This document shows, piece by piece, positions 16,032 through 22,294 of a stretch of DNA of 22,407 bases. The notes under the pieces were generated by a model. It was not told where the DNA came from, did no database searches, and saw nothing but the letters and a program-made list of their open reading frames with translations. A program made the position numbers and the translations under genes. Source of the DNA: Bacteroidota bacterium (lineage in GTDB: Bacteria > Bacteroidota > Bacteroidia > Bacteroidales > GCA-2748055); the NCBI GenBank assembly GCA_024244665.1, contig JAAEOI010000063.1, positions 1 through 22,407 of the forward strand. Reading direction: 5' to 3'. Every line of letters begins with the position of its first letter. Position 1 is the first letter of the stretch.

Positions 16032-17900
16032 CTAGTCGGTTCCTACTTTTTTTCTCCAGTCTTTCTCTTCCCAGGCGGGTTGATCCTCCTTTTTCAGGAG
16101 ATGGTCCCCCACTACCAGGTAGTCCATTTCGGTCCGCATGAAACAGCGGTATGCATCTTCAGGTGTACAGACAATGGGTTCACCCCTTACGTTAAAGCTG
16201 GTGTTGATAATCACCCCGCAGCCAGTCAGATTCCTGAATTCGCTGATGAGTCCCCAGTAACGTGGATTGGTTTCCCGGTGGACGGTTTGGAGCCGGGCTG
16301 AAAAATCGATGTGAGTGATGGCAGGAAGTTCACTTCGCTGTACATAGAGCCGATCCATATAAGGCAGACTGAAATAGTCCCCGGGTACCTGGTGCTGCCT
16401 CTCTTTTTTAACCTGTGCAACCATAAGCATATAGGGAGAGGATCCTTCATATTCAAAATAATCCCCGGTACACTCCTCCAGCACAGAAGGGGCAAAGGGA
16501 CGGAATCCCTCCCTGTATTTTACCTTAAGGTTCAGTTTTTTCTGCATCTCCGGACTCCTGGCATCGGCCAGGATACTCCGGTTGCCAAGTGCACGCGGAC
16601 CAAATTCCATGCGGCCCTGGAACCAACCCACTACGTTTCCCTGGTCAATCAATTCTGCCGCTCTGGTGCTCAGTGTTTTAAAATCGGTGATCTCCTCTGC
16701 ACGGGCCTTAAACTTCCGGATCATTTTGAGCACATCCCGGGAGCCAAATGCAGGTCCCAGGCAAGTGCCCTGCATGGAGTCGCCGGGATTCACGATTCTT
16801 TTCTCGCCATTGTAGATGTGGTGGGCAGCCAGTGCAGCTCCAAGGGCTCCTCCGGCATCGCCTGCAGCAGGCTGTATAAAGATATTTTTGAAGATTCCGG
16901 ATTCTTTCAGTTTTCCGTTGGCCACACAGTTCAGTGCCACACCTCCTGCCAGGCAGAGATTTTCTGCCTGTAATTCGGTTTCGGCGAGACTCTTCGCATG
17001 GGTGACCAGCTTCATGACCACCTCCTCGGTGACTTGCTGAATGGCCAGGGCCAGGTCACAGTGAACCTGCTCAATGGGATCTTTCTCATTTCGCCGTGGA
17101 ATTCCAAAGAGCTTCTCCCACTTGTAGTTGGCAGTCATTCGGAGTCCGGTTGCATACCGGTACCATTTCTGATCCAGCCATATGGATCCATCCTCATGAA
17201 TGCGAACCAGGTTCGTTTTAATATCCGATATGAACTGTTCTACCCGCTTCGATTCGGGATCGCCGTATGGAGCCAGCCCCATCAGTTTATACTCTCCCGA
17301 GTTCACACGGAATCCCAGATAGTAAGTAAAAGCCGAGTAGAGGAGTCCGACCGAGTGGGGGAAATGCATTTCGCTAACGATCCTGATCTGATTCTCTTTA
17401 CCCTGGCAGATGGAGGCGGTGGCCCACTCTCCGACACCGTCGACTGTAACAATCACAGCTTCCTTAAAAGGAGAGGGGTAGAATGCGCTGGCCGCATGGG
17501 AAAGGTGGTGTTCAGGGAATAGTAAGGGCTGTTGTTTTGTGTCGAAATCGGCAATAGCCTTTAGTCCTTTCCGTATATTTCTCTTTAAAAACAGTTTCTC
17601 GGAGATCCAGACAGGGATGGCGGTAACAAAGGAGGCTATACCCCGGGGGGAGTAATTGTAGTAAGTCTCCAGCAGTCTTTCAAATTTCAGGAAAGGCTTG
17701 TCGTAAAAGACCACCTGGTCCACCATTGAGAGTTCCAGGTCTGCCTCCTCCAGGCAATACCGGATGGCCTTCTCCGGAAAACCTGCATCATGCTTTTTCC
17801 TGGAAAACCGTTCCTCCTGTGCTGCAGCCACAATTTGTCCATCCACCAGGATGGCTGCCGCAGAATCGTGATAATATGAAGATATTCCCAGGATATTCAC
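16032..17900 (-). CDS. O-carbamoyltransferase (NodU/CmcH family)
   Basis: 622 residues from a GTG start; no in-frame ATG exists upstream, and MNILGISSYYHDSAAAIL is the normal beginning of the family. Two domains are visible. The first is a Kae1/TsaD-like ATPase-fold domain with EERFSRKKHDAGFP, the metal-binding HHLSHAASAF (His131, His135), GEYKLMGLAPYG, and CLAGGVALNCVANGK with AAGDAGGALG. The second is a C-terminal domain with RMEFGPRALGNRSILADAR (430-448) and INTSFNVRGEPIVCTPEDA (565-583). Family members move a carbamoyl group from carbamoyl phosphate, via carbamoyl-adenylate, to a hydroxyl on a sugar or antibiotic. The acceptor cannot be predicted here. It is co-transcribed with the SxtJ-like gene and is cytoplasmic or membrane-associated, unlike the exported enzymes around it. 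Confidence 0.92.
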   Translation of the reverse strand: MNILGISSYYHDSAAAILVDGQIVAAAQEERFSRKKHDAGFPEKAIRYCLEEADLELSMVDQVVFYDKPFLKFERLLETYYNYSPRGIASFVTAIPVWISEKLFLKRNIRKGLKAIADFDTKQQPLLFPEHHLSHAASAFYPSPFKEAVIVTVDGVGEWATASICQGKENQIRIVSEMHFPHSVGLLYSAFTYYLGFRVNSGEYKLMGLAPYGDPESKRVEQFISDIKTNLVRIHEDGSIWLDQKWYRYATGLRMTANYKWEKLFGIPRRNEKDPIEQVHCDLALAIQQVTEEVVMKLVTHAKSLAETELQAENLCLAGGVALNCVANGKLKESGIFKNIFIQPAAGDAGGALGAALAAHHIYNGEKRIVNPGDSMQGTCLGPAFGSRDVLKMIRKFKARAEEITDFKTLSTRAAELIDQGNVVGWFQGRMEFGPRALGNRSILADARSPEMQKKLNLKVKYREGFRPFAPSVLEECTGDYFEYEGSSPYMLMVAQVKKERQHQVPGDYFSLPYMDRLYVQRSELPAITHIDFSARLQTVHRETNPRYWGLISEFRNLTGCGVIINTSFNVRGEPIVCTPEDAYRCFMRTEMDYLVVGDHLLKKEDQPAWEEKDWRKKVGTD

Positions 17901-17982
17901 TTCGGTAATTTTGATCCCAAAGAAACGATTTTTTTAAACGGTCTCTACACCGGAGGGTTAAAAAAATGGTCATAGTGCAGGA

Positions 17983-18069
17983 ATGAAAATGACGAGCCTA
18001 CTTACCCTGTTGGTCCTGGCAGCCGGGCGGAGAATTATTTTCAGGAAATCCCCGGGAATTAGCTGCTGA
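17983..18069 (+). pseudogene. Signal-peptide-like ORF remnant
   Basis: A 28-codon reading frame opens with MKMTSLLTLLVLAAG, which looks like an export signal stopping just short of a lipobox (Arg where Cys would be expected). It then runs into unrelated sequence, ending TGA inside the 3' end of the convergent gene. The simplest reading is the 5' stub of a deleted exported-protein gene. A chance ORF of this size is quite possible. Confidence 0.3.
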
Positions 18070-19105
18070 AATCTGCTGCTGACCTGAGCATAGCAAGGTA
18101 GTTGTCCATGGGGATGTAATCCGGGATGCTGTTCCCGGACCCCAGTGCAAAACCTCCCCTTTCAAAGGTAAGTTCCAGGAGATTCATGGACCTGGCGTAG
18201 ATCTCTTCAGGCGATTTACGTGCAAGAAAATCCATATCAATTCCTCCCATTATGGCAATGCGGTCGTGCCACAAGGCGTATGCATCTTCCACCGGGTAGA
18301 TCCCGTCTTCATAGCTGTGCTTCCCATCCAGTTTCAGGTCGTCGATCACAATATCCATGATATCTTTCAGGTTGCCGCAGCTGTGGAGTATGGCCGGTTT
18401 CCCGTTTTTGTGTATAAGCTCTACGATTCTGCGGATATAAGGAAATACAAACTCCTGCATCATCTCTGGTGGGAACATGGTCTGGGTCTTGAAGCCCCAG
18501 TCGTCATTCACAACACAGGCACCTACCGAATCTATGGAGGATACAATGGCATAAAAATCAATCAGCCGCTCACCAATGTTTTGGAAGATCTCGCCGCACA
18601 GTTCGGGATCGGTCAGGCTGAGCATACAGAGGTTTTCGAAGCCCACAATGTCGGTGGCATTTTCAAGCACCCCGCCATTGCTGAATCCCAGCAGCTTCAT
18701 TCCATCAGGAAGATGCTCTTCCAGCTGACGGTAGATATCGTAATTGCCCTTCTTTGCATCGGGCCAGGGATACAAATCGAAGCTTTCCCGGTCTGTGATC
18801 ATGACACCCTGGTTCCTCGAAATGCTGGCCAGCGACTCTTGCTGACCCTTCTCGAAGGAGAGCAGATCGGACTTCCAGGTGTAGATAGGGGCATAGTCGT
18901 AACCCAGGGCTTCAAATGCTTCCAGAATCATCCGGAAATGATCGATGGAGCCTGGCTCAGGCTTGCTGGTGAAGTGAGAAAACTCCATGCAGTAGTTCAG
19001 GTTCAGGAGGAACTCGAAGAGGACCGGGCGATCGGTTCTCTCCCGTCTGAGCACCTTCAACAGGTTTTCAAAATCGGGTTGAAAGGATTCGAACGGAAGC
19101 TTCAT
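18059..19105 (-). CDS. Uroporphyrinogen decarboxylase / corrinoid methyltransferase-like protein
   Basis: 348 residues from ATG 19105, preferred over the in-frame ATG at 19138, which adds an unlikely cysteine-rich leader. The TIM-barrel URO-D superfamily is indicated by ENLCMLSLTDPELCGEIF, the VVNDDWGFKTQTMFPPEMMQEFVFPYIRRI block (199-226 region), KPAILHSCGNLKDIMDIVID with His241-x-Cys243, MGGIDMDFLAR (286-296) and ALGSGNSIPDYIPMDNYLAM. The H-x-C pair is the zinc site of MtaA/MtbA methyltransferases and is not a feature of true UroD, so haem synthesis is unlikely. The third zinc ligand (Cys in GxGC) is absent here, where the text reads GSGNS. Relatives occur often beside carbohydrate genes in Bacteroidota with no proven role. 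There is no signal peptide. It may be a demethylase or an unrelated enzyme. Confidence 0.75.
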   Translation of the reverse strand: MKLPFESFQPDFENLLKVLRRERTDRPVLFEFLLNLNYCMEFSHFTSKPEPGSIDHFRMILEAFEALGYDYAPIYTWKSDLLSFEKGQQESLASISRNQGVMITDRESFDLYPWPDAKKGNYDIYRQLEEHLPDGMKLLGFSNGGVLENATDIVGFENLCMLSLTDPELCGEIFQNIGERLIDFYAIVSSIDSVGACVVNDDWGFKTQTMFPPEMMQEFVFPYIRRIVELIHKNGKPAILHSCGNLKDIMDIVIDDLKLDGKHSYEDGIYPVEDAYALWHDRIAIMGGIDMDFLARKSPEEIYARSMNLLELTFERGGFALGSGNSIPDYIPMDNYLAMLRSAADFSS

Positions 19106-19224
19106 GGTGCAAAATAGTCCACATAAGCAGAAATTCAAACTTTACTGACAGATTCATGAAATCAGAGAACCCCTGTATGGAATATGTGGCTATTTTTGAG
19201 TCATGAATAAAACTCATGCCTGCT

Positions 19225-19459
19225 ATGAAATGCTTGTCTTTTATCCTGTTGTTGGCGCTTGGATTATTCTCCTGTAGCAGCTTGGCATGGAGAGCCGGTT
19301 CCCCGCGTTCCGAAAGGAGAGTATGAAATAAACTTTATCAATTTATATAGCGGTGAGCAGAAGGTAGTAACCCGGTCGCTGGGCAAGGGGGAGGCCCTTG
19401 ATTCACCTTATGAAGAGGAACGAGTGACAATCATGTTGCGTAAATTAGAAATATAAAAA
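19225..19459 (+). pseudogene. Frameshifted remnant of an exported lipoprotein gene
   Basis: Starting at ATG 19225, the frame reads a convincing lipoprotein signal (MKCLSFILLLALGLFSCSS) but hits TGA at 19324-19326. The next frame is open from 19259 (TTG) to the stop at 19457-19459 and encodes a plausible protein end with VPKGEYEINFINLYSGEQ and ERVTIMLRKLEI, a beta-sandwich-like C terminus as found on exported carbohydrate-active proteins. Joining the two needs a shift near 19280-19300, and only ~75 residues remain, so this is probably a large gene reduced by an internal deletion. I cannot name the parent family. A TAnnTTTG-type -7 box (TATTTTTG, 19191-19198) lies 27 bases before the ATG, without a clear -33 box. 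Confidence 0.5.
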
Positions 19460-19468
19460 CCATATATC

Positions 19469-20386
19469 ATGAAAACCCTGTTAGTCACACTGATATCAAT
19501 GTTTGTAATCTCATCTGCACTTGCTCAGAACCAGGTGATACTGCTCTGGGAGGAAGATCCACCCAATTTCCGGGAGACCGGTGAAGTGACCATTTGGGAT
19601 ACATCGGATATTGTAAGGGTAAGAAATGTTCAGAAACCGGATATTGCAGTATTTCTGCCTTCGAAAAAGAATGCCACCGGGGAGGCAGTGGTGATCTGTC
19701 CGGGTGGAGGCTACCAGATCCTGGCATATGACTGGGAGGGCAGCGACATTGCCCGATGGCTGAACTCAAAGGGGATCGCCGCCATTGTCCTCAAATACCG
19801 CCTGCCTGTATCCTCCAATAATATTGAACCCCACAAATCACCCCTGATGGATGCACAGAGGGCCCTGAGGATTGTCAGAACCCATGCAGCCAGATGGAAC
19901 CTGGATCCCGGGAAGATCGGGATTATGGGCTTTTCAGCAGGAGGGCACCTGGCATCGACACTTTCCACCCATTATGATGGTGGCGATCCGGCCAGTTCAG
20001 ATCCGGTGGAGCGGGTGAGCTGCCGGCCCGACTTCTCCATCCTGGTCTACCCGGTAATATCTTTCCAGGATGAGGTTACCCATGGTGGATCAAAAAGGTC
20101 CCTGCTGGGCGAGCAGCCGGATGCGAAACTGGTGGAACACTTTTCCAATGAGCTGCAGGTTACAGAAGATACCCCCCCGGCCATCCTGATTCACTCGGCC
20201 GACGACAAGGGGGTTCCCGTGCAAAACAGCCTCTTATATTTTGATGCCATCAGGAAGCACAATAAGCTCTCGGAACTGCATGTCTATCCATACGGCGGAC
20301 ATGGTTATTCACTGGCAATTGGGATGGGGCACCTCTCCACCTGGCCCGACAGGGTGATTGAATGGATCGGATACATTCACGAGTAG
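19469..20386 (+). CDS. Secreted alpha/beta hydrolase (acetyl-xylan-esterase-like)
   Basis: 305 residues with signal peptide cut at SSALA|QN. After a short lead (ILLWEEDPPNFRETGEVTIWD) the hydrolase fold shows CPGGGYQILAYDWEG (77-91) as the oxyanion-hole region, GIMGFSAGGHLAS with nucleophile Ser156, HSADDKGVP with Asp245/Asp246 as the acid, and YGGHGYSL with His278. This arrangement is typical of the exported Bacteroidota esterases often annotated as xylan or acetyl esterases, and differs from the two alpha/beta hydrolases at 9464 and 10343. The preceding lipoprotein is a remnant and a GH94 relic follows immediately, so this gene may be the only working survivor of an older cluster. There is no regulator or terminator nearby. 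Confidence 0.83.
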   Translation: MKTLLVTLISMFVISSALAQNQVILLWEEDPPNFRETGEVTIWDTSDIVRVRNVQKPDIAVFLPSKKNATGEAVVICPGGGYQILAYDWEGSDIARWLNSKGIAAIVLKYRLPVSSNNIEPHKSPLMDAQRALRIVRTHAARWNLDPGKIGIMGFSAGGHLASTLSTHYDGGDPASSDPVERVSCRPDFSILVYPVISFQDEVTHGGSKRSLLGEQPDAKLVEHFSNELQVTEDTPPAILIHSADDKGVPVQNSLLYFDAIRKHNKLSELHVYPYGGHGYSLAIGMGHLSTWPDRVIEWIGYIHE

Positions 20387-20398
20387 GTACCACGAATC

Positions 20399-20548
20399 AT
20401 ATCCATCAGTCAGTTCATCCTGGGGATTAAACCGGAATACGACGGCATCCTCATCGATCCCTGTGTTCCTTCTCTCTGGAAGGGGTATACCGCCACCAGG
20501 CTTTTTATCCCCGTCGGATTAGGACATCAGAAACAGAGATTGAAATAG
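20399..20548 (+). pseudogene. GH94-type glycoside phosphorylase, C-terminal relic
   Basis: Immediately after the hydrolase gene, one frame reads ISQFILGIKPEYDGILIDP, then CVPSLWKGYTATRLF, and stops at TAG 20546-20548. This closely fits the conserved tail of GH94 cellobiose/chitobiose phosphorylases (pattern QYILGIRPxYDGLxIDPCIPxxWKGFxxTRxFRG). Only ~37 codons match. There is no start codon or upstream catalytic domain, and the match breaks off after TRLF. It is therefore a gene fragment, too short for routine gene callers. The family assignment is from recall of the motif, not from a search. Confidence 0.7.
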
Positions 20549-20583
20549 TAATGGGATAATCGAATTAAAATATTCAAATATTC

Positions 20584-20614
20584 TTTGCTGAATTGAAAAA
20601 TTCATCTATTTTTG
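20584..20614 (+). promoter_or_regulatory. Bacteroidota-type promoter of the tRNA gene
   Basis: TTTG at 20584-20587, a 19-base spacer, and TATTTTTG at 20607-20614 match the -33 TTTG / -7 TAnnTTTG consensus of the primary sigma factor of Bacteroidota exactly. Transcription should start near 20621, giving a tRNA precursor leader of about 55 bases. This also supports the phylum assignment. Confidence 0.8.
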
Positions 20615-20675
20615 CCACGCATTTGAATGATGCAAGTTCTAATAAAGAGAATACCCATAGCCATCAACAGATTAC

Positions 20676-20750
20676 GGTCCGGTAGTTCAGTTTGGTTAGA
20701 ATGCCGGCCTGTCACGCCGGAGGTCGCGGGTTCGAGTCCCGTCCGGACCG
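20676..20750 (+). tRNA. tRNA-Asp (GTC)
   Basis: A complete 75-base cloverleaf. The acceptor stem is GGTCCGG (20676-20682) with CCGGACC (20743-20749) and discriminator G at 20750. The anticodon stem is CCGGC/GCCGG (20704-20708, 20716-20720) around loop CTGTCAC, with anticodon GTC at 20711-20713. The T stem-loop is at 20726-20742 with TTCGAGT. The 3' CCA is not encoded (CTT follows), so it must be added after transcription. The promoter and terminator are both clear, so it is a single-gene transcript. The 3' end of such a gene is a common integration site, and the sequence after the terminator changes in character. Confidence 0.97.
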
Positions 20751-20763
20751 CTTAATCAAAGAG

Positions 20764-20799
20764 AAACCCTTTAACTTCAAGCAAGTTAAGGGGTTTTTT
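20764..20799 (+). terminator. Rho-independent terminator after tRNA-Asp
   Basis: AAACCCTTTAACTT (20764-20777) pairs with AAGTTAAGGGGTTT (20783-20796) around the five-base loop CAAGC, and the 3' arm runs into six Ts (20794-20799). The stem contains one T-G wobble at 20770/20790. Confidence 0.88.
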
Positions 20800-20939
20800 G
20801 ATTTCAGGGGTAAGAATGAGGGTAAGAACAGAATCAGTTTCATACCCTTTAGGGCCTCTCTCGAACCCGTACATCGACTTTCTATACTTATTAGTGGTGT
20901 ATATCAGATAATAATCAATGTCCAATAAAACTCGTATAT

Positions 20940-21818
20940 ATGAAAAAGCATCTTTCAAATCTAGCAGCCGCACTGCTGTTACTATTAATGGTTCAGGATG
21001 AAATTATAGCCCAGGATTACATACCATTCAGTTTTGAAAAGGGCCGCTGGTTCGTAGAGGTTTTCGAAAAAGGCGGGTATCAAGAGTGGATACAAATATA
21101 CTGTAAGGGTGATACTGTCATTAATAATCAGGAGTACTATAAATTATTTCAGAATAAATTAATTTTTGAGCCACAAGGAGACCTTATTCCCGATACTCTT
21201 ATAGGACAGTATTTAGGAGCCATTCGTAATGCCGAAAACAAGCAAGTAATCTTCAAGAGTTTATTTGAAGATACTACAAGGGTAATTTATGATTTCAATT
21301 TATCGATTGGAGATACAATAAATGGATTTCTAGAAAATTTCATAATCGATGATATTGATTCGGTTGAATATTGTGGCATTTATCGTAAGAGGTACATTCA
21401 GGATTTAGGAGTAAATTATGAAGAAATACTTACTGAGGGAATTGGATATTCTAATGGGTTATTAGGCTACTTTTATCCATTTAACAATAGTGGAGAGAGT
21501 ACAAGAGTACTTGAGTGTTACACTGAGGTTGATAATTATGAATGTCCTACTTGTGAGAATCTTCTGAGCACTGCTACCTATGAAACTGAGACTATTATCT
21601 ACCCTATACCTGCTGAATCAAGTATTGCGATTAAATCTTCAATACCTATTTCGCAAATGCGAATAATCAGCATCTCTGGCACGGAAGCAATATCCTCAAA
21701 TTATGACAACCAGCTCTTTATTCAAGAATGTATTGAAGATATTTCTCCTGGAGTATACTTAATTGAGATTGTGTTTTTTGATAAAACAAAAAAAACATCT
21801 GTAATCATAAAAAACTAA
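20940..21818 (+). CDS. Uncharacterised T9SS-secreted protein with C-terminal sorting domain
   Basis: 292 residues of unknown function. A signal peptide (cut at EIIA|QD) and a C-terminal type A sorting domain of about 75 residues (starting TIIYPIPAESS, then MRIISISGTEAI, and SPGVYLIEIVFFDKTKKTSVIIKN) show export through the type IX secretion system. The central ~190 residues are acidic, rich in Asp, Ile and Tyr, with beta-strand-like spacing (FSFEKGRWFVEVFEKGGYQEWIQIY) and a C-terminal CPTC pair before the sorting domain. I recognise no catalytic motif. The gene is distinctly AT-rich compared with everything upstream of the tRNA, and lies between the tRNA and an insertion-sequence remnant, which suggests acquisition by transfer. 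There is no clear promoter or Shine-Dalgarno site before the ATG. Confidence 0.75.
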   Translation: MKKHLSNLAAALLLLLMVQDEIIAQDYIPFSFEKGRWFVEVFEKGGYQEWIQIYCKGDTVINNQEYYKLFQNKLIFEPQGDLIPDTLIGQYLGAIRNAENKQVIFKSLFEDTTRVIYDFNLSIGDTINGFLENFIIDDIDSVEYCGIYRKRYIQDLGVNYEEILTEGIGYSNGLLGYFYPFNNSGESTRVLECYTEVDNYECPTCENLLSTATYETETIIYPIPAESSIAIKSSIPISQMRIISISGTEAISSNYDNQLFIQECIEDISPGVYLIEIVFFDKTKKTSVIIKN

Positions 21819-21830
21819 TTCAATGAAATA

Positions 21831-21861
21831 TGGTAACTGTTTACCAGGGTATGCTACCCTG
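21831..21861. repeat. Tandem inverted repeats, candidate IS66 end
   Basis: Two adjacent perfect inverted repeats occur 12 bases after the T9SS gene: TGGTAA-CTGT-TTACCA (21831-21846) and CAGGGTA-TGC-TACCCTG (21845-21861). The GTAA at 21833 matches the usual first bases of IS66-family termini, so this may be the outer end of the minus-strand IS66 fragment. A weak terminator function is an alternative, but no T run follows. Confidence 0.4.
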
Positions 21862-22050
21862 TAATGAAGTTGTGTCCACTAAAGGTAGTGGATAATTCAG
21901 AATAGACGTTCCGGTTGTTTGTTTCTTTCGGGCCGTTGACACAAAGCTTGCGATCCGGGCATAGATCTCTGCTCCTTCGAAAGACCGGAAGCAATTGGAT
22001 ACTTTCAGTTTGACCTTAGCTGGTCTGACATCTCTTTCGGCAAGATTATC
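21841..22050 (-). pseudogene. IS66-family transposase 3' fragment (minus strand)
   Basis: Read on the minus strand from 22050, [36 protein letters not shown] and STARKKQ match the C-terminal part of one IS66-family transposase lineage. The Glu in AERD is the last residue of the DDE triad. The two catalytic Asp residues and the whole N terminus are missing, so it is inactive. Homology fades near 21919; the frame stays open to a stop at 21841-21843. In-frame sequence upstream of 22050 is only the antisense of the neighbouring plus-strand fragment. Confidence 0.68.
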
Positions 22051-22076
22051 ACAACATTTGGATAATCTTGTCGAAA
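22035..22076. repeat. 16-bp inverted repeat at the IS66/IS66 junction
   Basis: The left arm at 22035-22050 and the right arm at 22061-22076 pair over 16 bases with one G-T mismatch, around the 10-base spacer ACAACATTTG. Both arms encode the same transposase motif (DNLAE on the minus strand, DNLVE on the plus strand), so the palindrome arises from joining two related genes tail outward. Confidence 0.8.
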
Positions 22077-22294
22077 ATGCAATCAGGCCCACGGCTTTAG
22101 GGAGGCGTAACTACTTGTTTGCCGGATCCCACGCCGGAGCACAGAGTGCTGCTATGTTCTATTCCTTCTTCGCAAGCTGCAGACATAACAATGTGGATCC
22201 CTTCACCTGGTTGAAAAAGGTACTGGAGATCATCCCGGATTATCCTGCCAACAAACTATCCGATCTGCTCCCCCAGAACCTGGACCTCTCATAA
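22061..22294 (+). pseudogene. IS66-family transposase 3' fragment (plus strand)
   Basis: From 22061 the frame reads [40 protein letters not shown], then PFTWLKKVL and YPANKLSDLLPQN. This is the classic C terminus of the main IS66 transposase type, with the last DDE residue (Glu in VENAIRP) at its very start. Everything before 22061 is unrelated to IS66 in this direction, so only the final ~78 codons remain. A short inverted repeat CCTGA-AA-TCAGG (22298-22309) and a GGATACCCTG element (~22331-22340) follow; the latter resembles ATACCCTG near the other fragment's outer end. Confidence 0.85.

Noticed and set aside
16311..16973. 220-codon plus-strand frame inside the carbamoyltransferase gene
   Set aside because: It is antisense to the conserved C-terminal carbamoyltransferase domain and has no recognisable motif.
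18266..19117. 283-codon plus-strand frame opposite the URO-D-like gene
   Set aside because: It mirrors the real gene almost end to end and shows no domain of its own; the minus strand carries the H-x-C and barrel motifs.
20692..20928. 78-codon frame starting inside tRNA-Asp
   Set aside because: It begins within the tRNA and passes through the terminator stem; this is a well-known type of spurious gene call.
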